The notes beneath the pieces are model-generated. The model did no database searches and was not told where the DNA came from. It saw only the letters and a list, made by a program, of their open reading frames with translations. The translations under genes and the position numbers were made by a program. From NCBI GenBank assembly GCA_036744635.1, contig DAIOHQ010000046.1, positions 1 to 24,003 of the forward strand: a stretch of DNA of 24,003 nucleotides. The letters run 5' to 3'. The DNA comes from DAIOHQ01 sp036744635 (lineage in GTDB: Bacteria > Planctomycetota > Phycisphaerae > Tepidisphaerales > Tepidisphaeraceae). Each line of letters begins with the position of its first letter. The stretch's first letter is position 1. This document shows, piece after piece, positions 1-7,699 of this stretch.

Positions 1-29
1 AGCATTGTGGGCACAGGTAGTGTGTACAT

Positions 30-749
30 TCAATTGCAACCCGCTCTAGCCCGGCCGGCCAGCAGCAGCAGCTTGCCCTTGCTGGCAAGGGTGACGTAAT
101 CCTTGTCGGTCAATTCCTTGATGCGGGCTGCGTAGGGAGCGGGGTCGATCTTGATCGAGGCCATCACGCCCCCCCTATCCGGGCCATCGGATTCGGCCGA
201 CTGGGTGCTGGGCTGGGTGGTGGCCCCGGCCATCTGCTGCAGCTTGAAGCGCTTGATCAGCATCCTGTCATCGGGATGGACGAGTTCGAGGCATTGGGCG
301 ATTTTCTGCAAGGCGTCGGCGGTGGTGGCCATGCTGGCGACGTTGAACAGCGCTTTGGCCGCCGCCAGCGCCTCGGCGTTTTTGTTCTGGGCCAGCAGCG
401 CCTTGATGCGAAGCTGCTGCAGGGGCTCGACCGTCGGGTCTGGGGAGTTGAGGATGCACAGCAGGCCGATCTGCTCGGCGTCGGCATAGCGCTTGGCCGC
501 GATCATGGCAGGTATCCACTGCCCTGCACAGAAAGACGCCACGTTGCGATCCGCCTGCGGCTGGGAAATCTTCTCGCGAATGCCCGCGATGGCCGCGTCC
601 ACCTGGGCCGGATCATTGCCGGCGATCTGCTCGGTAACGGCTTTGATCGGGTCGGGCTTTGGGGCGGGGGTATCGGCACCAGCGGCCTCACCGATGAGGG
701 ACAGGCAGATTGTCAGGCCAAGCAACGCGCGTGCAATGACACAAGTCAT
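30..749 (-). CDS. Secreted helical-repeat protein, function unknown
   Basis: Last gene of a four-gene minus-strand run. I start it at the ATG at 749 because a GGAG box lies 8 bases upstream and the product then begins with a clean Sec signal peptide: a charged N-terminus, a hydrophobic stretch LLGLTICLSLIG, and a likely cut after AGA near residue 25. An upstream in-frame ATG at 794 sits one base past the previous gene's stop and also has a GGAG; using it would put 15 polar residues before the signal. The mature part (about 214 residues) is Ala/Leu-rich and alpha-helical, with TPR-like pairs such as KRYADAEQIGLLCIL and NKNAEALAAAKALFNVA, then a Thr/Ser/Gln linker and a short helical tail. No catalytic motif is visible. 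It probably acts outside the inner membrane as a scaffold or binding protein; this is inference. I do not recognise the family. Confidence 0.75.
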   Translation of the reverse strand: MTCVIARALLGLTICLSLIGEAAGADTPAPKPDPIKAVTEQIAGNDPAQVDAAIAGIREKISQPQADRNVASFCAGQWIPAMIAAKRYADAEQIGLLCILNSPDPTVEPLQQLRIKALLAQNKNAEALAAAKALFNVASMATTADALQKIAQCLELVHPDDRMLIKRFKLQQMAGATTQPSTQSAESDGPDRGGVMASIKIDPAPYAARIKELTDKDYVTLASKGKLLLLAGRARAGCN

Positions 750-795
750 CGAAGGTACTCCGGTAGGACGACAGTTATGGAAGTCAATACACATA

Positions 796-1506
796 TCAAT
801 TTTTCTCCACCTTACGAGCTTCCGCTGCTGCTTGAAGTAAAGGATTCTCGCTCTTGCTTAATAGTTCGGCGTCCTCATTGGTAATTTGAGACAATGGTTT
901 TTTCTGCAGATACCTTACCAGCTCGACGACTTGACGAACATCAGCCTTAGGAATTGGACCAATAAATGTCGCTGTCAGCGGACTCTTTGGATGCCCTTTC
1001 CCGCTCATAAGGAAATACCGCGGGATTTCGGATTCTGGAATGTGGCGCATTAAGTCCGTCAGGTTCAGAAAGTTCTCGTCTGGCCAACGCGATTCAATCG
1101 CCACGTCCTCATTTACAAGCCCGAGTGTCGGCATACCGTCTCCAGTGATCGTTTCCACCAGAGCGAATTCGCCTTCGATGTGAAACGCGGTAGCTTTGCG
1201 CCGCTTATCATCCATAATTCCGGCCGTCTTTGGTACGTGAACCGGCTGGGTCGAAGCCTTTCCATTCTTATCTGCGGCGAAACCATCCATGTAAGCACTC
1301 TGAAAGCTCACGATATTGATGTACTGTGCCCTTGCAACGGCGATATCTACGCGCACAACGAAGTCCTTGGTATCGGATGGAGGACGCGTTTCGCCGCCGT
1401 TTGTGGTCGTAGCAAAGTGACAAATCGACAACAACAGCAGCGATGTCAGCGCAAATGGAATTGACCTCGCTGACAGCTTCAGGATATTTTCACTGATCTC
1501 GTTCAT
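796..1506 (-). CDS. Secreted protein of unknown function
   Basis: The start at 1506 (MNEISENILKL) is preferred because GGAG lies 6 bases upstream; the longer reading frame to 1572 would run into the end of the preceding gene. The product is about 236 residues. Residues 16-32 form a hydrophobic signal (IPFALTSLLLLSICHF), so it should be exported or membrane-anchored. The rest is a mixed alpha/beta polar domain, with a helical C-terminus rich in Lys, Glu and Leu. No cysteine pair, lipobox or catalytic signature is visible, and I cannot assign a family. It lies 62 bases after the Ig-like gene and 46 bases before the gene ending at 30, all on one strand, so co-transcription is likely. Its base composition looks less GC-rich than the housekeeping genes to the right, which could mean acquisition from elsewhere. 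Confidence 0.72.
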   Translation of the reverse strand: MNEISENILKLSARSIPFALTSLLLLSICHFATTTNGGETRPPSDTKDFVVRVDIAVARAQYINIVSFQSAYMDGFAADKNGKASTQPVHVPKTAGIMDDKRRKATAFHIEGEFALVETITGDGMPTLGLVNEDVAIESRWPDENFLNLTDLMRHIPESEIPRYFLMSGKGHPKSPLTATFIGPIPKADVRQVVELVRYLQKKPLSQITNEDAELLSKSENPLLQAAAEARKVEKN

Positions 1507-1568
1507 TGCGGACTCCTTAGTCGAAGTTGCTGGCACGCTTCTCGATACCTGGCAAGGGCACCAGACGC

Positions 1569-3293
1569 TCACGGATGGACGAAATTGACATCGGCTGCCT
1601 TTTGCAGCGATGCGCTGTCGTCACTACTTGTGGCAGATCCATCCGTAGGCTTTGTGGGCGCTACTGGGTTATTTGCGATACCCGAGCATTTCCACGGCCC
1701 GGCGCCAGCTGTAGTGTCAATGTGAAGTTGCCAAGGAATCTTCTTCAATGGGACAAATTGGGGTTTGGCAGCGTTACTGGTCGTGACCTCTACTACCAGC
1801 CAGTCTTCAAAGTTGTAGTTGTATATGTATTTGCTGCATTTGTATGTGGTGACCAAACTTCCCTTGGCACCAGTGGTGGATTTCGGAAAAGTTTCATCGT
1901 TCTCGTGCGGGAGATCGAAAATCGAAAATTGTGCCCCGAGTGCGTTGCTGGTGCTGTTGTCGTAGAGATAGTGGATTGTTTCTGCTGTTTTCGGAGGGGC
2001 ATCGTTCACCTGTGGCACGTCTGCATATGTTGCATGATAGTCGGCAGCATAAGGAATGGTGTCCCCGGCAACTGCGCCGGCGTCCCATGTGGGTACCCAG
2101 GTAGTAGGTGAATAAACAACGTCCATCTTGCATACAATACCCTGAATCATCCCTTGCTTGATGTTTTCCGGCTGGGGCGACGCTGTCTCCCAGTCGATCT
2201 CGCCCTTGATTTGGATGCTCTTCGCCTGCGTAATTTCGGGATAATTCACCCAGTTAGTATTTGCCGCGTCCTTTTGATAATCGGCGCTGTCATGACGAAT
2301 CTCCAGGCTGATGTACTTGACTTTGGCAACCTGAATTTCACGTAACGATGATAATACCTCTCCAGAAAAGCCGACGCGTTTGACCTTCAGACGAACATCA
2401 TAGTCCCCCATAGTGACGTTGTCTTGTGCATAGGTCAGGCCCGTGCCCAGGTTATTCCATGTGTTCGTTCCGTGGTTGGCGTATTGCCACTGATATGTGT
2501 CACCAGCTTTTGTATCCTGCACATCAGCCACAAACTGTACGCTCCAACTTTCGAGGACTCCAACGATGCCAAGTTGTTCGATGATCGCATCATTTAGCGC
2601 CAACGCATTGCTGGGCTTAGCATCTACCTCTTGAAAATCGATTGTAATGGCATCGATAGTGAATGTTGCGCTTGAAGTTCCGCAGGTTGCCGTTAGGACG
2701 AATTCACCAACCTTGTCCGGTGTAAACGTTCCATCGGCACCTGCTGCCGGCACCGCGGCTGTGGAATCGGTAGGTTTTGTGGTAACGGTCCACGTTGGCT
2801 TTCCGTTTGGAAAGGTAGCGGTGGCGGGATCGGGTTTTGCACGCAGAGCGATCGCATCCCCTACTTTGTCGAGGAGGGGACCATCGCTCTCCACGGCGGG
2901 AGTACCCGCGACGGACACAATCTTCGTAACACCCACTATTGCGATGTCAATGGTCTTCGAACAGGGCGGTGGTGGCTGGGCAGAATCGGTAACAGTAATG
3001 GTCACGGTCCCGGCAGCGACGGCGGTGATTGTCGCTGTGGTGCCGTCACCGTTGCTCGCGGCTACGGTTGCAGTACCTGCGGCAGACGACGCCCAGGAGT
3101 AATTAGCGACTCCACCGCCAGCTGCAAGCGAGCCAGTATCTCCAACGGCGACGCTTCCCGGTCCCGTCAGCGTCAATGCACAAGGTGGGTGTCCGGCGTA
3201 CGCCCTCGCAACGACTAGCGCCATTGCAAGCAACACCATCACGGCAGTTGTCCACTTCCAGTATTGCCGGGCACAAGCAACGATTGCTTTCAT
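1569..3293 (-). CDS. Secreted Ig-like (BIG2-type) multidomain protein
   Basis: About 574 residues. The ATG at 3293 is chosen over an in-frame GTG at 3299 because GGAG lies 5 bases before the ATG but abuts the GTG. Residues 1-33 are a classic signal peptide (hydrophobic VMVLLAMALVVA, cut near AYA). Residues about 38-125 look like a bacterial Ig-like domain: the pattern GPGSVAVGDTGSLAA, then W, then TATITAVAAGTVTITVTD is typical of BIG2 folds found in adhesins and surface proteins. A second beta-sandwich-like stretch (VGDAIALRAKPDP to GEFVLTATC) follows at about 130-215. The remaining 350 residues are unrecognised and Trp/Tyr-rich. A cell-surface or periplasmic binding role is likely by analogy. 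The gene follows the Pro-Trp-repeat gene by 27 bases. Stretches of the coding sequence are AT-rich compared with neighbours; the line starting at 1801 is only about 35% GC. Confidence 0.82.
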   Translation of the reverse strand: MKAIVACARQYWKWTTAVMVLLAMALVVARAYAGHPPCALTLTGPGSVAVGDTGSLAAGGGVANYSWASSAAGTATVAASNGDGTTATITAVAAGTVTITVTDSAQPPPPCSKTIDIAIVGVTKIVSVAGTPAVESDGPLLDKVGDAIALRAKPDPATATFPNGKPTWTVTTKPTDSTAAVPAAGADGTFTPDKVGEFVLTATCGTSSATFTIDAITIDFQEVDAKPSNALALNDAIIEQLGIVGVLESWSVQFVADVQDTKAGDTYQWQYANHGTNTWNNLGTGLTYAQDNVTMGDYDVRLKVKRVGFSGEVLSSLREIQVAKVKYISLEIRHDSADYQKDAANTNWVNYPEITQAKSIQIKGEIDWETASPQPENIKQGMIQGIVCKMDVVYSPTTWVPTWDAGAVAGDTIPYAADYHATYADVPQVNDAPPKTAETIHYLYDNSTSNALGAQFSIFDLPHENDETFPKSTTGAKGSLVTTYKCSKYIYNYNFEDWLVVEVTTSNAAKPQFVPLKKIPWQLHIDTTAGAGPWKCSGIANNPVAPTKPTDGSATSSDDSASLQKAADVNFVHP

Positions 3294-3320
3294 TAACACT
3301 CCTTCCCAAGGATAGAAACA

Positions 3321-5322
3321 TCAACGTACTGAAGTATTTTCGCTGAGAGCCGATTCGGCGCGCTCGATGACAGAGAGAACTGTTCGTCGTTCGGCTTGAG
3401 TCGGGCTATACGTGTCGATCCAAGCCTGATATTCTCGTTTGGCCTCAGCCACCTTACCAGTGTGAGCCAGCGCTCTGATCAGAAAGCTCTGCAACCAAGG
3501 CGTCTGCAAGTCTTTCTCGTGTACAATCGCTTCCCTGAAATCTGGAATCGACTCGGCGAAACGTTCACTCTGGTAGAGGGCGTTTGCCCTCAGGAAGTGA
3601 AGTTGACTCCGATCCAAGGCAGACCATCTGATCACGTCGTCTGCGCGCAGCATGGAAGCAAGAATCTCCGCCGCCTGGTCGTTGTATTTCTTGTCGGGTC
3701 CTCGGCCCATTGTGTAAAGGGATTCCGCCTGCATGAATTGGGCGCGTCTGATCGTTTCGGCATCCGAGGCATATTTCACCAGCAATCCATGCAGTTCAGC
3801 GGACGGCGCCCACTGGTAAGTATCCCAAAGTGGCCTGCTCATCATTCCCAATGCGTGGAGCAGGGAATTTTTCAGCGCGGGGTTGGAATCGTGTTGAAAT
3901 TCTTGAGCCGCCAACGTGACACCTTTGGCGAAGAAAGGCGCAGCAGCGGAATTTCCGTCGCACCACTGGATCACACGGCCGACCCGGTAGACAGTTAGCG
4001 CATCCGAAGGCGTGCTCGCCAGCATCGCCTTCGTCTCTTGTGATTGCTTGTCGGTCGTTGGCTGGGACATCCATCGTCGAAGCCACTCCGCCAGCTTCGG
4101 ATCGGCTTGGGCCAACAAGGTGCCCGGATGCCTGGGCGCGAGATCGTCCAACGTCGCCGGCTCGGCATCCCACACCTTGGCATGCGGCGGTGCGTAGGCA
4201 TGCATTGGAGGCAGATAGGGCGTGAGGGCCGCATATGCGATGTTTACCGGTTGCGGGTGCGATGAATCATGAGGCGACGGAATGGCCGCGTAGCTCATTC
4301 GCACTGGCGATATTTGCGCGGAATTCTGCCGCCACGGCAGGCTGGCCGAGACCAGCGGCGGGCCGGCGACGGATGAGGAACCGGCGGGCCTCCAAGGTAC
4401 CTTGGCACTGGATACCGGCGAGCCGGCTTGGCCACTGCTTGATCTTTGCCACGGCACGCCGGCCAAAGCGATCGCCTGCTTCTTCTCATTGCCGGCCATC
4501 CGCTGCCAGGGGATGGCGGCGGGCTGAATGGCGCTGGCCGCGACGGCTGTAGGGGCGGGCCTCCAAGGCACGGCGGNNNNNNNNNNCGGCGGCGGCGGAC
4601 AGCGGCATCCGGCCTTCGGCGCGACCGCTGTCCGATCGCTGCCACGGCAGCGTGGCGAGCTGCGCGGACTGCGGACTCGGATTCAGCCGTTTCCAAGGAA
4701 CGGTTGCATAGGGCGGGAGGGATGCGACTGGCCTGACTCCATGCCAAGGGATGCCGGCGGAAGCGATGGGCTGCTTTGCGATACCGTCGCCCGCGAAGCG
4801 TTGCCAGGGCACTGCGGCGAGCTGCATAAACTGCGGCCGGGTATCCAGCCGTTTCCATGGCACGGTTGCGTAGGCCGGAAGCAAAGCGGCTGGCTTGACT
4901 CCATGCCAGGGGATGGCGGCGGAAGCGATGCGCTGCGTGTTTGTGGCGCCGGCCAGGCGCTGCCAGGGTAAGGCGGCCGGGCGCATCTTTACCGTAAGCG
5001 GGTGGTGCCTGTCGCGGAGGATCGTGGGCGGAGCAGGGGGGGAGGTGGGGATCGGGGAAACACGGGCTGGAAGAGCGGGTGACGGATGAACCGGGGAAAC
5101 GGGCAGCGCGGGATTCGGCGAAGGAATGCCGGAAGGCGCGAATTTTTCGTCGATGCTGCCGGGAGTTGCCGGGGAGGCGATGAACTGGTGGCTGGTGGAA
5201 TAGATCATCCAGGCGCCGACGCCGACCAATACCAGCAGAACCGCGCCGGCCAGAGCGATTTGCCAAGCCTTCGGCGGCGGGTTGGCCGTCGCGGACCGCC
5301 CCTTTTTATTTGGCTCATTCAT
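3321..5322 (-). CDS. Membrane-anchored Pro-Trp-repeat protein with helical-repeat C-terminus, interrupted by assembly gap
   Basis: Two open segments, 5322 to the gap and the gap to 3321, are read here as one gene because both carry the same PW motifs. The nominal 10-N gap puts them one base out of frame, but the gap length is arbitrary. Start ATG at 5322 with a weak GGGG upstream. Residues 19-42 form a single membrane helix (IALAGAVLLVLVGVGAWMIY) after a short basic N-terminus, so the bulk should lie outside the cytoplasm. A Pro/Ser linker follows, then at least 12 units of the form [A/T/G/K/S][I/V/L]PW with QR, KR, HG or RP after it. The last 250 or so residues are alpha-helical with TPR-like pairs (for example RANALYQSERFAESIPDFREA). 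At least 661 residues are visible. No catalytic motif is seen. It heads the four-gene run and is likely a surface or periplasmic scaffold; this is inference. Confidence 0.8.
4329..4968 (-). repeat. Coding tandem repeat, Pro-Trp motif units
   Basis: Twelve PW motifs are visible in the encoded protein: seven before the gap and five after. Before the gap they form a higher-order unit of three motifs (PWQR, PWHG, PWKR) spaced 19-20, 17 and 17 residues, repeating every 53-54 residues (about 160 bases), with two full copies and the start of a third. DNA similarity between copies is also high, for example ATCGCTTCCGCCG occurs in both. After the gap the units are more diverged and their spacing is irregular. 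Confidence 0.9.
4577..4586. other. Assembly gap (10 N)
   Basis: Ten undetermined bases lie inside the Pro-Trp tandem repeat. The reading frames on the two sides do not match at this nominal length, so the real missing length is unknown. Collapse of extra repeat units is likely. Confidence 1.
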
Positions 5323-5458
5323 ACAGACCCCGATCCCACTTTTGGAACGGAACGAATCAGACAATGAGCGTATCACCCCCCCATTGCAACAAGAAAATGA
5401 AATAAAATAAAATTGTTTCTCGGTCCGAAGAAAGGGGGCATCCGGCGCACACGAAAAA

Positions 5459-6001
5459 TCATTTGCTCTTGACGAATTTCATCGCGGCCGAGTTCATGCA
5501 GTAGCGCAGGCCGGTGGGCTTGGGACCGTCGTCGAAGACGTGGCCGAGATGCCCGCCGCAGCGCCAGCAGAGCACTTCATCCCGTTCCATTCCCAGGCTG
5601 TTGTCCTTTCCAACCGTCACACTGTTGTCGTGCAGCGGCTGCCAGAAGCTCGGCCAGCCGGTGTGCGACTCAAACTTGGTGTCGGAGCTGAACAGCTCGT
5701 TGTCGCAGGCGGCACAGACATAGGCGCCCTTCTCGTGGTTATCCCACAAGGCGCCGGCGAAGGCGCGATCGGTCCCCTTCTCGCGGAGAATGTGATATTG
5801 CTCGGGAGTGAGAATCTGCTTCCATTCGGCATCGGTCTTGATCACTTTAGCCTCCGCGTCAGTTGGCATTGTCGAAGGCGCGCTGGCCGCAGCCTTACTT
5901 TCGTTGGTGCGGGCAGCCGGCGCATTGGCCGGCACACTGCGGCTGCGCTCGCAACCCACGATTCCGACCATCACCATTGCCGCCAGCATTCGCATCCACA
6001 T
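5459..6001 (-). CDS. msrB: Peptide-methionine (R)-S-oxide reductase, lipoprotein form
   Basis: Reduces the R-sulfoxide of oxidised methionine in proteins. Start ATG at 6001 is supported by GGAG 7 bases upstream and by a promoter just upstream that would exclude the longer frame to 6094. The N-terminus is a lipoprotein signal ending in VGIVGC, with lipidated Cys at residue 17, followed by an Ala/Pro/Ser linker; the enzyme is therefore tethered to a membrane outside the cytoplasm. The MsrB domain covers about residues 65-180: zinc-binding CAAC (96, 99) and CWRC (145, 148), substrate-pocket GWPSFW, GGHLGHVFDDGP, and catalytic Cys168 in RYCMNSAAMKF. It stands alone on its strand, divergent from the receiver protein and near sodC, which suggests a joint role in protecting envelope proteins from oxidants. 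All expected key residues are present. Confidence 0.96.
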   Translation of the reverse strand: MWMRMLAAMVMVGIVGCERSRSVPANAPAARTNESKAAASAPSTMPTDAEAKVIKTDAEWKQILTPEQYHILREKGTDRAFAGALWDNHEKGAYVCAACDNELFSSDTKFESHTGWPSFWQPLHDNSVTVGKDNSLGMERDEVLCWRCGGHLGHVFDDGPKPTGLRYCMNSAAMKFVKSK

Positions 6002-6031
6002 CGCAAGCTCCCTGGTTGAAGGTTCGCCCGG

Positions 6032-6058
6032 ATTATAGGCCGGCACACCACCAAGCAA
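6032..6058 (-). promoter_or_regulatory. Putative sigma70-type promoter of msrB
   Basis: On the minus strand a perfect TATAAT (plus-strand 6032-6037) has TTGCTT 15 bases upstream (6053-6058). The -35 is weak and the spacer short, but the -10 is consensus. Transcription would begin near 6025, leaving a leader of about 24 bases before the msrB ATG at 6001. Confidence 0.5.
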
Positions 6059-6237
6059 GCTCCTGCGAAGTTCGCCAAACGACGATTGGCACAATCCTTG
6101 CGGGAGTCATCTCCCTGGCAACGCAGTATGCCGCGGGGCGCGAATATTGTGCATCCTGCCCGATGGGGTGGACAGGTGACACGGGAGCTACGGCAGAATT
6201 GCGGGGCGGGAAGTGCGAGTTGTATTGAGGAGATGTC

Positions 6238-6618
6238 ATGGCGGTGGTGATGATTGTCGAAGACACCGACAGCACGCGAAAGCTGATGGCCAGGTTGATG
6301 GTGCTGGCGGGACATCGGCCGGTGTGCGCGGAAAGCGGGCCGGCGGCGCTGCGGAAGCTGGAAGAATCGCAACCTGACCTCATGCTCCTCGATCTCAGCA
6401 TGCCGGGGATGGATGGACTGACGATGCTCGAGCTCATGCGGGCAAATCCGCAATGGCAGTCCCTGCCGGTGATCATGGTGAGCGCTGTCAGCGATTCCGG
6501 AACCGTCGAACGCGCCAAGCGGCTGGGCGCCAAGGACTATCTGGTGAAGGCGAGATTCTCGGTCGAAGATCTGCTCGGCCGGGTCGAGCAATATGCGCCG
6601 GCGGCCAAGCTGTGCTGA
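6238..6618 (+). CDS. Stand-alone CheY-like response regulator receiver protein
   Basis: A 126-residue single receiver domain with no output domain. Acidic pocket E8/D9 (MIVEDTDS), phosphoacceptor D52 in LLDLSMPGMDG, signalling Ser82 (MVSAVS) and conserved Lys104 (KDYLVKA) are all present, so it should be phosphorylated. Start is set by GGAG 5-6 bases before the ATG. It diverges from msrB and lies 143 bases before sodC on the same strand. No histidine kinase gene adjoins it, so its partner is unknown; the kinase at 20205-22430 already has an ANTAR partner. Such proteins act by binding a partner protein or as phosphorelay intermediates. Confidence 0.93.
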   Translation: MAVVMIVEDTDSTRKLMARLMVLAGHRPVCAESGPAALRKLEESQPDLMLLDLSMPGMDGLTMLELMRANPQWQSLPVIMVSAVSDSGTVERAKRLGAKDYLVKARFSVEDLLGRVEQYAPAAKLC

Positions 6619-6699
6619 GCAACGGCCATGCTGCTGCGCGTCGGCGGTGTCGCCGCCTGCCACGATCTGCTCTTTGCAATCACTTCCCGATTTCATGTG

Positions 6700-6729
6700 T
6701 TGCCCCCTGGCGGCCTGGCCGCCTATGAT
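6700..6729 (+). promoter_or_regulatory. Putative sodC promoter with palindromic spacer
   Basis: TTGCCC (6700-6705) and TATGAT (6724-6729) are separated by 18 bases, giving a start near 6736 and a leader of about 26 bases to the sodC ATG. The spacer contains a perfect palindrome, GGCGGCC-T-GGCCGCC at 6709-6723, abutting the -10. A dyad between -35 and -10 is the arrangement used by MerR-family activators, though their spacers are usually 19-20 bases. Confidence 0.42.
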
Positions 6730-6761
6730 TGCCGCTCAACAACTTTTTAAGGAAGGAACCC

Positions 6762-7427
6762 ATGCATCTCACTCTCCGGCTCGCCGTTCTCGCCATCGTC
6801 GGTCTCACCTGCAGCGCCTGTCATAAGGACACCGGTCCCACCACCCGCATGAGCAAGCAGCCGGGTGCGATGCGCTCCGAAGAGCAGGACATGCCCGGGC
6901 CGCGCGCAGGCGGCGACATGAAGCATGACATGATGAAGCACGACATGTCGGGCATGAAGATGGCGGAGATGGGCGAGGTGAAGAACGCCGTGGCCGTCAT
7001 TCATCCGCTGGGCGACAACAAGGTGATGGGGACGGTGAAGTTCATGCAGATGGGGGATAAGGTTCACATCATCGCCGACCTGACCGGCCTGACCCCCGGC
7101 AAGCACGGCTTCCACATTCACGAATTCGGCGACTGTTCCGATCCCAAGGGCGCCAGCGCCGGCGGCCACTTCAATCCCGAAGGCCACCAGCACGGCGCCC
7201 CCGATGCCGAGTCGCATCACGCCGGCGATCTGGGCAACATCACCGCCGACGAATCGGGCAAGGCGCATCTGGAAGTGAAGGTTGATTTCATCTCGATCAG
7301 CGGCAAGAACGCCATCCTTGGCCGCGGCGTGATCGTGCATGAAAAGGAAGACGACCTGAAAGAACCCAAGACCGGCAACGCCGGCGGCCGGATTGGGTGC
7401 GGGGTGATTGGGATTGCCAAGGATTGA
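6762..7427 (+). CDS. sodC: Cu/Zn superoxide dismutase, exported, with Met/His-rich leader segment
   Basis: Converts superoxide to oxygen and hydrogen peroxide outside the cytoplasm. Start ATG at 6762 has AAGGAAGGA upstream; the product is 221 residues. The N-terminus is an export signal ending LTCSAC, possibly a non-canonical lipobox with Cys20. Before the catalytic domain lies a Met/His-rich stretch (MKHDMMKHDMSGMKM), a likely copper-binding segment. The SOD domain shows copper ligands in GFHIHEFGD, the bridging and zinc ligands in GGHFNPEGHQHG and HAGDLGN, the last copper His in GVIVHEKED, and the C-terminal GNAGGRIGCGVIGIA. The two disulfide cysteines (GDCSD and RIGCG) are present. It lies beside msrB and a receiver gene, pointing to envelope oxidative defence. 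Confidence 0.96.
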   Translation: MHLTLRLAVLAIVGLTCSACHKDTGPTTRMSKQPGAMRSEEQDMPGPRAGGDMKHDMMKHDMSGMKMAEMGEVKNAVAVIHPLGDNKVMGTVKFMQMGDKVHIIADLTGLTPGKHGFHIHEFGDCSDPKGASAGGHFNPEGHQHGAPDAESHHAGDLGNITADESGKAHLEVKVDFISISGKNAILGRGVIVHEKEDDLKEPKTGNAGGRIGCGVIGIAKD

Positions 7428-7462
7428 GCGGGGGGATGGCGAAGGGAACTGACGCGGGGACA

Positions 7463-7539
7463 CGGCGACGCGGCGACGCGACGAAGGAGGGAGGGCACGG
7501 ACGAATCGGCGAGCGGGCGAAACGGCGAAACGGCGAGGG
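7463..7539. repeat. Degenerate 8-bp tandem repeats
   Basis: CGGCGACG occurs twice in tandem at 7463-7478. GGCGAAAC occurs twice in tandem at 7516-7531, followed by a partial third copy. Both share the core GGCGA, which also appears between them, so the whole block looks like an eroded microsatellite. Confidence 0.75.
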
Positions 7540-7559
7540 GGGAAGCGATTTTGAAATGT

Positions 7560-7587
7560 GGGACATTTGGGGACATTTTGGGACATT
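7560..7587. repeat. Three GGGACATT boxes at 10-bp spacing
   Basis: GGGACATT begins at 7560, 7570 and 7580, an exact 10-base period, with a fourth copy at 7658-7665. Boxes one helical turn apart would face the same side of the DNA. No gene starts nearby on either strand, so the role is unclear. Confidence 0.8.
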
Positions 7588-7670
7588 GGACCGGCATTAG
7601 TCATTGATACCGCGGCAGTTGTGGAATTGTGTGAACTTAGGAAATTTGTGGGCGTGTGGGACATTGAGAA

Positions 7671-7699
7671 AGTGCAGAGTGCATACTGCAAAGTGCAGA
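7671..7699. repeat. AGTGCAGA direct repeat, 21-bp period
   Basis: AGTGCAGA occurs at 7671-7678 and 7692-7699, with related TGCATACTGCA between, just after the fourth GGGACATT copy. Confidence 0.6.

Noticed and set aside
4295..5266. Alternative 323-codon frame across the assembly gap
   Set aside because: It reads through the Ns only because of the arbitrary gap length; its translation lacks the PW repeats seen in the true frame.
5380..5425. AT-rich tract upstream of the Pro-Trp-repeat gene as a promoter
   Set aside because: It may serve as an UP-like element, but no -35/-10 pair at normal spacing is convincing on the minus strand.
7440..7540. Possible CRISPR array
   Set aside because: The direct repeats are only 8 bases, in tandem without spacers, and no cas genes are present.
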